In this document: piece by piece, positions 49,256 to 57,903 of the stretch
How the letters are laid out: every line of letters starts with the position of its first letter
Position numbering within the stretch: the stretch's first letter is position 1
Assembly (NCBI RefSeq): GCF_000382185.1
Contig: NZ_KB907784.1
Location: 2,257,633-2,321,632 of the forward strand
Reading direction: 5' to 3'
Length of the DNA: 64,000 bases
Source of the DNA: Bordetella sp. FB-8
Lineage (GTDB): Bacteria; Pseudomonadota; Gammaproteobacteria; Burkholderiales; Burkholderiaceae_B
The notes under the pieces: model-generated
Told to the model about the DNA's origin: nothing
What the model saw: only the letters and a program-made list of their open reading frames with translations
Databases searched by the model: none
Made by a program: the position numbers and the translations under genes

Positions 49256-50986
49256 ATGATGCATATACTGCCGGCGATCCAGGCGATGGCACAGGGCTGG
49301 CTGCAGGGGCGGCCCGAGATCGCGATCTTCTTGGCGATAGCCGTCGGTTATGCGATCGGCGCCATCAAGGTGGGGGCGTTCAAGCTCGGCGGGGTGGCCG
49401 GAACCCTGCTCGTCGCACTGGCGATCGGCCAGTTCGGCATACAGATCGATCCCCTCCTATCGCGCTTCATGTTCACCCTGTTTATCTACGCGCTGGGTTT
49501 TTCGGTCGCGCCGCAATTTTTTGCCAGTATTGATAGAACTACGTGGACCTGGATGCTGCTGGTGGTGATCGAGGCCGTCCTGATCGTCACCGTGACATTC
49601 GCGGCGGCCTGGATATTCAAGCTCGATATCGGGACCGCAAGCGGCCTGCTTGCCGGATCTGCGACGGAATCGGCAATGGTGGGAACCGGGATCGAAGCGA
49701 TAGGCAAGCTCGGGCTTTCGGCCGCGGCGATAAAGGCGCTTGAAGCTAACGTCACCACGGCCTATGCACTTTCGTATGTGTTCAGCCTTGTTGCCATCAT
49801 TCTTTTCGCGAGCCAGCTCGCCCCCTGGCTGCTGCGAATCGATCTGCGCAAGGAGGCCCGCGCCGCGCTTGCGCGGCTGGGGGGCGCTGATTTGAATCTG
49901 GAACCGGATCAGCGTTATTCTTCGGCGCCCCTGGTGAGCCGTGGATATCGCGTGACGGCTGCAGCCGGCAAGACCGTCGCGGCGCTGGAGGCTCAATTGG
50001 GTGGGCAGGCCGTTGTCCAGAGCATTCGGCACGGTCAGGCGCAAATGCCCGCCACCGGCGCCTATCTGCTCGATGTCGACGACGAGATCGCTGTCGCTGG
50101 CCTGCGCGTATCGCTGGCCGGCGCGGATCGAATCATCGGACCCGAGATCGGGGATCTTTCCGATGTCAAATTCATCCTCGAAACCCGGGATGTGGTTCTC
50201 GTGCACAGGCCCATGCATGGCTTGACCGTGGACAATCTGCTCGAGTTCCTCAAGACTGCCGCTTGTCACGGCGTATTTCTTGCCGGCATTACGCGGATGC
50301 AACGCGATCTTCCCGCAACGCCGGGCTCGAAGGTGCGCATGGGCGACGTGCTGCGGCTGTTCGGGCGCCCGGACGATGTCGCCCGGGCCACACGCCTTCT
50401 CGGCGTGGCCGATATACCCAGCAACGTGACGGATTTCGTCTATTGTTGCGGCGGACTCGTGATCGGCATCCTGATCGGCATGGTGTCCATATCCCTCGGC
50501 ACGGCGTCGCTTTCTTTGGGCAGCGCCGGGGCGTTATTGTCCGGCCTGGGCCTCGGGTGGCTGCGATCGCTGCGGCCCACTTTCGGACGCTTTCCTGCCG
50601 CGGCAGCGCAGTTGCTCAAGGATCTGGGCCTGGCCGTCTTCATTGCCTGTATCGGGATCACATCCGCGCCCGCGGTTCTCACGCTGCTGCAGACCAAGGG
50701 CTGGCAATTGCCGGTCTGCGCGGTTTTCATTTCACTCGTTCCGACATTGGCCTCGGTCTACATCGGCCGATACGTGCTTCGCATCGAACCGGCAATCCTT
50801 TGCGGCGCGATAGCCGGTCAACACGCCAGCACGCCGGCAATCAACGCCACGGAAGCCGTTGCCGGCAATACCGTACCGGTAATCGGCTATACCGTCACTT
50901 ACGCTATTGCCAATATCCTGCTGCCGTTGCTAAGTCCCATTTTCGTGGCCCTTTTCGCGGCGACCCACGCGATTTCGTCTTATTGA
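49256..50986 (+). CDS. Aspartate:alanine antiporter AspT (second copy)
   Basis: A second AspT-family antiporter (576 residues), 43 bases after aspD. Same layout as the first: GYAIGAIKVGAFKLGGVAGT near the start, a cytoplasmic loop of about 190 residues, GLVIGILIGMVSISLGTASL in the second membrane block, and AGQHASTPAINATEAVAGN near the end, where the first copy has AGGRSANPAFAALLEKAGN. The copies are clearly diverged, so they may differ in substrate or direction. A terminator-like stem follows. Confidence 0.92.
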   Translation: MMHILPAIQAMAQGWLQGRPEIAIFLAIAVGYAIGAIKVGAFKLGGVAGTLLVALAIGQFGIQIDPLLSRFMFTLFIYALGFSVAPQFFASIDRTTWTWMLLVVIEAVLIVTVTFAAAWIFKLDIGTASGLLAGSATESAMVGTGIEAIGKLGLSAAAIKALEANVTTAYALSYVFSLVAIILFASQLAPWLLRIDLRKEARAALARLGGADLNLEPDQRYSSAPLVSRGYRVTAAAGKTVAALEAQLGGQAVVQSIRHGQAQMPATGAYLLDVDDEIAVAGLRVSLAGADRIIGPEIGDLSDVKFILETRDVVLVHRPMHGLTVDNLLEFLKTAACHGVFLAGITRMQRDLPATPGSKVRMGDVLRLFGRPDDVARATRLLGVADIPSNVTDFVYCCGGLVIGILIGMVSISLGTASLSLGSAGALLSGLGLGWLRSLRPTFGRFPAAAAQLLKDLGLAVFIACIGITSAPAVLTLLQTKGWQLPVCAVFISLVPTLASVYIGRYVLRIEPAILCGAIAGQHASTPAINATEAVAGNTVPVIGYTVTYAIANILLPLLSPIFVALFAATHAISSY

Positions 50987-51002
50987 TCGCGTCGAATCGA
51001 AA

Positions 51003-51048
51003 AAGGCCCGACTGCGCTGCGCTATCGGGGTCAGGCCTTGGGATTTTT
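51003..51048 (+). terminator. Probable terminator of the asp operon
   Basis: AAGGCCCGAC (51003-51012) pairs with GTCAGGCCTT (51030-51039) at nine of ten positions. A five-T run begins four bases after the stem. Confidence 0.6.
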
Positions 51049-51107
51049 GCCGCCTGACCGGCCCAACTTCCAGCCGGCCGTTCCGTGGTCACTGCATCGC
51101 AGCCCGA

Positions 51108-52256
51108 TCACAGCATGGCGATCTGGCGCTCCAGGATGCGGCGTATGCGAATCGCGTCACCGATGCGCGAGAGCGTACCGTGCGAATCGAGCAGCACGAT
51201 GCCCATTTCGTGTCCGTCGATCTTGGCCATCATCACCAGACACTCACCGGCCTCGTTGATGAAGCCGGTCTTGGATACCTTGATGTCCCAGTCGGGGCGG
51301 CGCACCAGCATGTCGGTGTTGCGGAAGGTCATCATGGTCGACTTGACCTTCAGCGTGTATTCCGAAGACGTCGTGAACTGGTGGATCAGCGGCTGCTTGG
51401 ACGCAGCGCGCAGCAGCAGGACCAGATCGTGCGGCGAGGACACGTTCTCGTAGGACAGGCCCGTGGGCTCGACGAAATGCGTGTGGAACATGCCCAGTTC
51501 GCGCGCCTTGGCATTCATGGTTTGCACGAAGGCCGGCAGGCCGCCGGGCCAGTTGCGGCCCAGCGCGTTGGCGGCGCGGTTTTCGGAGGCCATCAGCGCC
51601 AGATGCAGCATGTCTATGCGCGACAGCTCGGTGCCGATGGACAGGCGCGAGCCCGTGTGCTTGCGCCAATCGATGTCGGCGTCGGTGACCCGGATCATCT
51701 GGTCCAGGGGCTGATGGGCGTCGAGAACGACCAGGGCGGTCATCAGCTTGGAAATCGATGCGATCGGGCGCACTACATCCGGGTTCTTCTCGAACAGGAC
51801 TGTGGAGGTCTGCATGTCCTGGACATAGGCCGAGCTGGAACGCAAGGAGGCGGCGTCGTTGCCGCCGGGCGAGGTCGACACGGCGGCGAGCAAGGCGGCC
51901 GCGCTCAGGGGCGCGCGCCGCGCGATGACCTTCCTGCCCTTGTGTTCCTTGAGGGCGACCTTGCGCACGAGGTGAGTCTTGCGGGTTTCGACCGCGGCAG
52001 CCCTGGCCTTGGCCTTTGCCGGTGCGCGATGGATTGTCGCCGCCTTGGCCGTCGCATGGGACGCAGCAGGTTTTTTAGCCGCCGTGTGGACAGGGGCTTT
52101 TTTGGCGGCTGTCTTGCAGGCAGCCGTGGTGGGATGTTTTTTGCAGTACGCCGGCGTAGGGGAGGCGGCCAGCGCAGGGGAGGCCCAGAGCGCTCCCATT
52201 GCGATGGACATGGCCGCCGAGGTCAGCGCCGCTGTGCGCACCCATTGAAATGCCAT
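51108..52256 (-). CDS. pbpG: D-alanyl-D-alanine endopeptidase, PBP7 type (peptidase S11)
   Basis: A periplasmic murein endopeptidase of 382 residues. A signal peptide ends near residue 30. Active-site motifs are SISK at 167-170, SEN at 224-226 and KTG at 329-331. Between them and the signal lies an unusual region, residues about 38-115, rich in alanine, lysine and arginine, like a histone H1 tail. It has two cysteines (C38, C47) that could form a disulfide. The basic tail may bind anionic cell-wall polymers; that is a guess. Divergent from the PAS-GGDEF-EAL gene. Confidence 0.93.
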   Translation of the reverse strand: MAFQWVRTAALTSAAMSIAMGALWASPALAASPTPAYCKKHPTTAACKTAAKKAPVHTAAKKPAASHATAKAATIHRAPAKAKARAAAVETRKTHLVRKVALKEHKGRKVIARRAPLSAAALLAAVSTSPGGNDAASLRSSSAYVQDMQTSTVLFEKNPDVVRPIASISKLMTALVVLDAHQPLDQMIRVTDADIDWRKHTGSRLSIGTELSRIDMLHLALMASENRAANALGRNWPGGLPAFVQTMNAKARELGMFHTHFVEPTGLSYENVSSPHDLVLLLRAASKQPLIHQFTTSSEYTLKVKSTMMTFRNTDMLVRRPDWDIKVSKTGFINEAGECLVMMAKIDGHEMGIVLLDSHGTLSRIGDAIRIRRILERQIAML

Positions 52257-52487
52257 AATGTAAGCAGACCTTGAGCGTGTATGAATTCTTTGCGTTTGCT
52301 TGCCCAGTAAGCTTCTGGAATAAAAGCCAGAAAAATTAGTGGGTTATGTGCGGAAATTAAACAGGGTTTTGAGGTTGTTGGCAAGGCCAACGACTCAATC
52401 ATGTCATATTTTAAAAGGGGACGTATAGGGCGATGGCGCATGATGATTCCATGCGGCCCGCCGCGCTGCGCCCGGTAGAATGCAAGC

Positions 52488-54680
52488 ATGCCTGCCTCCT
52501 TGCTGCGCCAGCTTGCGCAACAAATCGAGTCTGCCCTGGCCCGCCTGCGCAAGCGTCGCAGCATGCACGCCGAGCTGGCCCGCACCAATGCCCTGCTGGC
52601 TGAGAAAAACCGCGCGCTCCAAACCACGCTCGCCAGCGTGTCCCAAGGCGTGGCCAATTTCGACGCCGATGGACGCATCCTCGTCCACAACCGGCGCATG
52701 CTGGAGCTGCTGGATCTGCCGCCCGAACTGTTCGAGGGCGAGCCCAACGTAGCGCGGGTGCTCAAGTTCCAGACCGAGCGCGGCGACTTTGGCTTGGACT
52801 TCAATCTTATCGACAGCGAGCGAGCGCGCCACTACATTGCCCAGGAATATGCAATGGGCGTGGGGCGCCAGCAGATGCCCGAGCAGTACCTGCGCCGCAC
52901 CCCGTCGGGCCGCTACATCGAAGTGCGCACGCGCAAGCTGGAAGACGGCGGCCGCGTACGCACTTTTTCCGACGTGACCGACTATATCGCCGCCCAGGAG
53001 GCCCTGCGCCAGAGCGAGGCGCGCTGGCGCAGTCTCACCCAGCTGTCGTCCGACTGGTTCTGGGAGCAGGACGCGCAATTTCGCTTCGTGCGCTTTGACG
53101 GCAGCGCCAAGTATGGAATCGTGCCCGGACAAATGCGCTATGGCCATACGCGCTGGGATATTCCGCATCTGAACGTGACCGAGGAACAATGGCGCGCGCA
53201 TCGCGCCCAGCTGGAAGCGCATGAAGAGTTCCGCGATTTCGAGTTGGAGCGCGCCGCGCCCGATGGCAGCGGCATCTGGGCCTCGGTCAGCGGTGCGCCC
53301 ATTTACGACGCGCAGGGCCGCTTCGCGGGCTATCGTGGCATTGCGCGCGACATCACCGAGCGCAAGCGCGCCGAAGCGGAGATCCAGCGGCTGGCCTTCT
53401 ACGACGAACTTACCGGCCTGCCCAATCGGCGCCTGCTGCGCGATCGGCTGGAGCAGGCCATCCTGACTCACGGGCGCGACGGCCTGCACGGCGCGCTGAT
53501 GTTCCTGGACCTGGACAATTTCAAGGCCATCAACGACACCATGGGCCATGAATGGGGCGACCGCCTGCTTGTGCAGGTGGCCGGCCGGCTGGTGGAGTGC
53601 GTGCGCGCCGGCGATACCGTGGCGCGTCTGGGAGGCGACGAGTTCGTGGTCGTGTTCCAAAGCCTGCCCGCCGACGTCGCCGAGGCGGTCCGCCAGGCCG
53701 AGAGCATGGCGCACAAGGTGCTGGCCGCGCTCAACCAGTCCTACAGCGTGCGCGAACGCACCCTACACAGCACCCCCAGCCTGGGACTCACGCTGTTCGG
53801 CGCAATGCAGGAGCCGCAGGTCACCGTGGCCGAGCTGCTGCAGCGCGCCGACCTGGCCATGTACCAGGCCAAGTCGCGCGGGCGCAATACCTTGTGCTTC
53901 TTCGATCAGGCCATGCAGGCCGATGCCACCATGCGTCTGGCGCTGGAGGCTGATATGCGCGACGGCCTTGCGCGCGGCGAATTTCTGCTGCACTACCAGC
54001 GCGTGGTGGATGCGGGCGGCGCCACGCTGGGGGCCGAAGCCCTGGTGCGTTGGCAGCACCCGCAGCGCGGACTGGTGTCGCCGGGCGATTTCATCGAGGT
54101 GGCCGAACAGTCAGGCCTGATCCTGCAACTGGGCCGCTTTGTGCTGCGCGCGGCCTGCGAACAGTTGGCCCGATGGGCGCAAGAGGACGTGCGCGGGCAC
54201 TGGACGCTGTCCGTCAACGTCAGCGCGCAAGAATTTCGCCATCCCGGTTTCGTGCGGCAGGTACTCGGCGTGCTGGAGCAAACCGGGGCGGATCCGCGCC
54301 GCCTGAAACTGGAATTGACCGAGAGCACGCTGCTGCACGAGGTCGAGGACAGCATCGCCCGCATGCAGGTCTTGCGCGATCGGGGCGTGGGCTTGTCGCT
54401 GGACGACTTCGGCACGGGTTATTCGTCGCTGGCCTACCTCAAGCGCCTGCCCATCCAACAACTCAAGATCGACCAGAGTTTCGTGCGCGACGTGCTCACC
54501 GATCCCAACGACGCGGCCATCGCCTGCACGGTGGTGGCCCTGGCCCGCAGCCTGGGCTTGGACGTGGTGGCCGAGGGCGTCGAAAACGAAGGCCAGTTCG
54601 AGTTCCTGTTGGCCAATGGCTGCAAGCGTTTCCAGGGCTATCTGTTCGGGCGTCCGGGACCCGAGCAGGCGCTATTGTAA
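52488..54680 (+). CDS. PAS-PAS-GGDEF-EAL cyclic-di-GMP signalling protein
   Basis: A 730-residue cytosolic protein with no membrane helix. Order: coiled coil (about 5-48), PAS-type domain (about 50-165), second PAS/PAC (about 175-300, ending GIARDITERKRAEAEIQRL), GGDEF at 382-386, EAL at 517-519 with DDFGTGYS at 639-646. Both catalytic signatures are intact, and so are the surrounding LDLDNFKAINDTMGH and ALVRWQHP; the family therefore predicts both diguanylate cyclase and phosphodiesterase potential. I see no RxxD-type inhibitory site just before GGDEF. The preceding gap holds no gene. Confidence 0.95.
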   Translation: MPASLLRQLAQQIESALARLRKRRSMHAELARTNALLAEKNRALQTTLASVSQGVANFDADGRILVHNRRMLELLDLPPELFEGEPNVARVLKFQTERGDFGLDFNLIDSERARHYIAQEYAMGVGRQQMPEQYLRRTPSGRYIEVRTRKLEDGGRVRTFSDVTDYIAAQEALRQSEARWRSLTQLSSDWFWEQDAQFRFVRFDGSAKYGIVPGQMRYGHTRWDIPHLNVTEEQWRAHRAQLEAHEEFRDFELERAAPDGSGIWASVSGAPIYDAQGRFAGYRGIARDITERKRAEAEIQRLAFYDELTGLPNRRLLRDRLEQAILTHGRDGLHGALMFLDLDNFKAINDTMGHEWGDRLLVQVAGRLVECVRAGDTVARLGGDEFVVVFQSLPADVAEAVRQAESMAHKVLAALNQSYSVRERTLHSTPSLGLTLFGAMQEPQVTVAELLQRADLAMYQAKSRGRNTLCFFDQAMQADATMRLALEADMRDGLARGEFLLHYQRVVDAGGATLGAEALVRWQHPQRGLVSPGDFIEVAEQSGLILQLGRFVLRAACEQLARWAQEDVRGHWTLSVNVSAQEFRHPGFVRQVLGVLEQTGADPRRLKLELTESTLLHEVEDSIARMQVLRDRGVGLSLDDFGTGYSSLAYLKRLPIQQLKIDQSFVRDVLTDPNDAAIACTVVALARSLGLDVVAEGVENEGQFEFLLANGCKRFQGYLFGRPGPEQALL

Positions 54681-54738
54681 TAATTGCCTATTTCCCGGCC
54701 GATGCGCAGCGCGCCTGCGGCTACAATGCCGGCCGCGC

Positions 54739-54814
54739 GCCCCCGTAGCTCAGTGGATAGAGCGATCCCCTCCTAAGGGATAGGTCGCAGGTCCGATTCC
54801 TGCCGGGGGCGCCA
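54739..54814 (+). tRNA. tRNA-Arg (anticodon CCT)
   Basis: A 76-base cloverleaf with encoded CCA. The acceptor GCCCCCG pairs with CGGGGGC. The D arm is GCTC/GAGC. The anticodon stem ATCCC/GGGAT holds loop CTCCTAA with anticodon CCT at 54772-54774. The T arm GCAGG/CCTGC has loop TCCGATT, a variant of the usual TTCGAAT. It decodes AGG, a rare codon in this GC-rich genome. Confidence 0.96.
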
Positions 54815-54859
54815 TAGCCGGGGGCGCCACAGCCGGGGGCGCCACAGCCGGGGGCGCCG
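54802..54859 (+). repeat. 15-base tandem repeat built from the tRNA-Arg 3' end
   Basis: The last 13 bases of the tRNA (GCCGGGGGCGCCA, 54802-54814) recur at 54817-54829, 54832-54844 and, with a final G instead of A, at 54847-54859. The spacers are TA, CA and CA, giving a strict 15-base period and four copies in all. The block ends 11 bases before the stop of the zinc-ribbon gene on the other strand. Confidence 0.93.
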
Positions 54860-54869
54860 AGGTCAGGCG

Positions 54870-55067
54870 CTAGTCCTGCCCAAACACCCGGTTGATGGCG
54901 TCGCTCAGCGCGTTCTGCAAGGGGTTCCCCCGCGTCCATTTGTTCTCGATGTCCGAACTGCCGCATTGCAGGCAGTGAGTCGGCTCGATCGGCGTATCCT
55001 CGTGCTGGGGGATGGATTTTTGCCAGCCGCATGTATGGCAAATGGTGTGTAGGCTCATGCTTTCCAT
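54870..55067 (-). CDS. Small zinc-ribbon-like protein
   Basis: A 65-residue protein starting at ATG 55067 (MESMSLHTICHTCGWQK), seven bases after AAGGA; in-frame starts exist upstream to 55124. Two CxxC knuckles, CHTC and CLQC about 28 residues apart, suit one zinc ribbon. The rest is polar. No family name is certain. It lies between tRNA-Arg and the AddB-like gene, on the opposite strand. Confidence 0.72.
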   Translation of the reverse strand: MESMSLHTICHTCGWQKSIPQHEDTPIEPTHCLQCGSSDIENKWTRGNPLQNALSDAINRVFGQD

Positions 55068-55164
55068 GGAAAATTCCTTGCGCCGGGACGTGGCTTCGAC
55101 TTTACTTGAATAGCCGTTTTTCATGCATGCGGATCGTCCGGTCCGGAAAGGTTATCCTGCCGCC

Positions 55165-57903
55165 ATGTCCGCAACCCATGAACTCCCGGACCGCCGCATG
55201 GCGACGCTGCTGCAGGTGGCGGCATTGCCCGCGGCGGATACGCTCGTGCTTACCGTCAATAACCGCCTGGCGCGCCGGCTGGTGCTGGAGCTGGCGGCGC
55301 ATCTGCGCAACGCGCGGCAGGTCAGCGAACTGCCCCGCGTGCAGCCGCTGTCGACTTGGCTGGGCACGGCGGCGGACGAACTGGCCTTCATGCCGCACGA
55401 CGACCGCGTGGATGCCGTACCTGCTCATCGCCTGGATGCCTTCGCGGCGCAATTGCTGTGGACCCGCGTCATCGCAGCGCAAGAAGACGGCCGCCCCTTG
55501 CTCGATACCGCCCAGGCGGCGCGCCTGGCGGCAGATGCCGACACGCTGGCCTCGGAATGGCGGCTCGATGTTCCGGCGGGGGCCGACACCGAGGAATACC
55601 GCAGTTATGCGCGCTGGCGCGCCCGCTATCGCGAGGCATTGCGCGCCATCGACGCCGAGGACGCCAATCGCCTTCACGAGCGCGTGCTGCAGACCGCGCA
55701 GCAGGGCAGCCTGGCCGTGCCAGGGCACATCGTTCTGGCGGGTTTTTCCGATGAGTCGCCGCGTTTCGCGCAATTGCTGCGCGCCATGCAGGCCGGGGGC
55801 GCGACGCTGTTCTGGCTGGCGGGCCAGCAGCTTGCGACTGCGATGCCAGGCCGATTTACGGCGCACGATCACGCCGACGAGTGGCGCGCCGCCGCGGCCT
55901 GGGCGGCGCAGCGCCTGGCGGAAAACCCGGCCGGCCGCTATGCCATCGTCTCGACCCGGCTCGAGGACGAGGCCCCCCACGCGCGCCGCGTACTGGGACG
56001 TGCGCTGGCGGCGGGCGGCTATGCCTACAACGTTGCTGTGGGCCGGCCGTTGTTCGAATGGCCCGTGGTGCGCGCGGCATTGGCTTGGCTGCAGGCGCTG
56101 GCGCGCATGGCGCAGGACGGTCGCGCCGATGCCGCCGTGTTGGGTGCGGCTCTGCTGGCCGGGCACTGCGCGGGCGACCGGCAGGATGCTGCACGCCATG
56201 CGGCGCTGGACGCACGCTGGCGCCGCAACGGCGTCCTGCACCTCACGCAGGACCGGTGGTTGCGCGCCCTTGAAGGCAGCGCGCTGGCAGCGGGCTGGGC
56301 GCAGGCCATGCAAGCATGGCAGGATCTGGCCCAGAGGGGGCCTGCAACGGCCGACGTCTGGGCACCCGTGATGCGCGGTGCCCTGGGCGCGCTGGGCTTT
56401 CCGGGCGAAGGCGGACTGGACAGCGTGGCATACCAGGCGGTGGGTGCCTGGAGCGAGCTCTTCGGCCGTTTTGGCGCGCTGGCGCCGGTGGTGGGCAGGA
56501 TCGATGGTCCGGCCGCGGTGCGTCTGTTGGCGCGTGCCGCGCAAGCCACGGCCTTCCAGCCGCAGCGCGATCCGGCGGCACGCCTGGACGTACTGGGCCT
56601 GCTGGAAGCCGAGGGCGGGACCTGGGACGGCATGTGGATGCTGGGCCTGACAGACGACGTGCTACCCGCTTCGCCCAAGCCCAATCCTTTGTTGCCCTTG
56701 ACGGTGCTGCGCGCCGCTGGCGCGCCGCGCGCCACGCCGGAACGCGAGCGGCAGTGGGCCGAATCCCTATTCGAGGCCCTGTGCGCCTGTGCCGCGGAAA
56801 TCGTCGTCAGCCACGCGCGCCACGAAGGCGAAAGCGAATTGCGGCCCTCGCCGCTGATCGCCGCTTTGCCACAAATGGATTTGCGCATGCCCGATGCAGC
56901 CTCGACGGCGGCGTGGCCGCTGCAGCAGCTCTACGACGACCGCGGCCCGCCTTTGCCTGCTTTCGATCCCGCGGCCGGCGAGGCAGCGGCGGGTTCCACG
57001 GGCGGCCTGGACGTGCTCGACACGCAGGCGCGCAATCCCTTGTGGGCTTTCGCGCGACATCGCCTGGGCGCACGCATGCTCGATGATTATGCGCTGTCGT
57101 CGTCAGCCAGCAAACGCGGCCAGTTCCTGCACGGCGCGTTAGAACAGCTCTGGCGCATGCTGCCCGACCAGGAGCGGTTGCACGAGGCCATGGCCGGGCA
57201 GCGCCTGGATGCGCTGCTGGATGCGGCCATCGCGCAGGCGGCGCACCAGCACCTGGCGGACCTCGATGCGACCCTGCGCGAGCTCGAGTGCCAGCGCGCC
57301 TGTGCGGTATTGCACGGATGGGTAGATCTTGAGGCGCGGCGCACGCCTTTCTGCGTCGACCAGGTCGAACGGCAGCACTCCTGGGCGCGCGGCGCCTTGC
57401 GGCTGAGCGTGCGGCTGGACCGCATGGACAGGCTGCTCGCGGACAGCCGGGCCGTCATCGTCGACTACAAGACAGGCATGTCCCCCGGCCGGCCCGAGTC
57501 GGACTGGTCGCGCGCGCGGCCCATCAATCTGCAATTGCCTTTCTACGCAGCGGTGCTGGCAGGCGAAGATCCGGATCTGGGCGTGGCCGCCTTGATGCTG
57601 GCGCAGATCCATGCCCGCCAGGTCGGCGTGCAGGGCCTGTCCGACGATAATGCCGAACTGGGTTTGAAGGGGATCAAGGCCATCGCCGACAGCAAGGAGT
57701 TCGAGGGCCGTGCGTGGGGTGACGTATTGGCGGGCTGGCGCTCGGCCATCGAAGACCTGGCGGACGAATACGCTTCGGGCTATGCGGCCAACGTCACGGT
57801 CAACCCCAGAGACCTGGATTACTGCGACGCCATGCCTTTTCTGCGCCTGGATCTGGAGGACGCGCAACGGGACGACGTTGACGAAGACGGGGGAGGGGCA
57901 TGA
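55165..57903 (+). CDS. AddB-like PD-(D/E)XK nuclease of a helicase-nuclease pair
   Basis: The 912-residue partner of the AddA-like helicase. The N-terminal helicase-like half lacks a Walker A motif where an ATPase would have one (LTVNNRLARRL instead). From about residue 640 there is a RecB-family nuclease domain with SSSASKRGQFLHGALEQLWR and the catalytic IVDYKTG near D767. I see no four-cysteine iron-sulfur pattern such as in Bacillus AddB. ATG 55165 (MSATHELPDRRM) was chosen; the frame opens at 55123. The stop overlaps the addA-like start (ATGA). Double-strand break repair is the expected role. Confidence 0.88.
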   Translation: MSATHELPDRRMATLLQVAALPAADTLVLTVNNRLARRLVLELAAHLRNARQVSELPRVQPLSTWLGTAADELAFMPHDDRVDAVPAHRLDAFAAQLLWTRVIAAQEDGRPLLDTAQAARLAADADTLASEWRLDVPAGADTEEYRSYARWRARYREALRAIDAEDANRLHERVLQTAQQGSLAVPGHIVLAGFSDESPRFAQLLRAMQAGGATLFWLAGQQLATAMPGRFTAHDHADEWRAAAAWAAQRLAENPAGRYAIVSTRLEDEAPHARRVLGRALAAGGYAYNVAVGRPLFEWPVVRAALAWLQALARMAQDGRADAAVLGAALLAGHCAGDRQDAARHAALDARWRRNGVLHLTQDRWLRALEGSALAAGWAQAMQAWQDLAQRGPATADVWAPVMRGALGALGFPGEGGLDSVAYQAVGAWSELFGRFGALAPVVGRIDGPAAVRLLARAAQATAFQPQRDPAARLDVLGLLEAEGGTWDGMWMLGLTDDVLPASPKPNPLLPLTVLRAAGAPRATPERERQWAESLFEALCACAAEIVVSHARHEGESELRPSPLIAALPQMDLRMPDAASTAAWPLQQLYDDRGPPLPAFDPAAGEAAAGSTGGLDVLDTQARNPLWAFARHRLGARMLDDYALSSSASKRGQFLHGALEQLWRMLPDQERLHEAMAGQRLDALLDAAIAQAAHQHLADLDATLRELECQRACAVLHGWVDLEARRTPFCVDQVERQHSWARGALRLSVRLDRMDRLLADSRAVIVDYKTGMSPGRPESDWSRARPINLQLPFYAAVLAGEDPDLGVAALMLAQIHARQVGVQGLSDDNAELGLKGIKAIADSKEFEGRAWGDVLAGWRSAIEDLADEYASGYAANVTVNPRDLDYCDAMPFLRLDLEDAQRDDVDEDGGGA

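Noticed and set aside
54802-54859. Short CRISPR-like array after the tRNA
   Set aside because: Spacers are two bases long and the unit is the tRNA 3' end; it is a tandem repeat.
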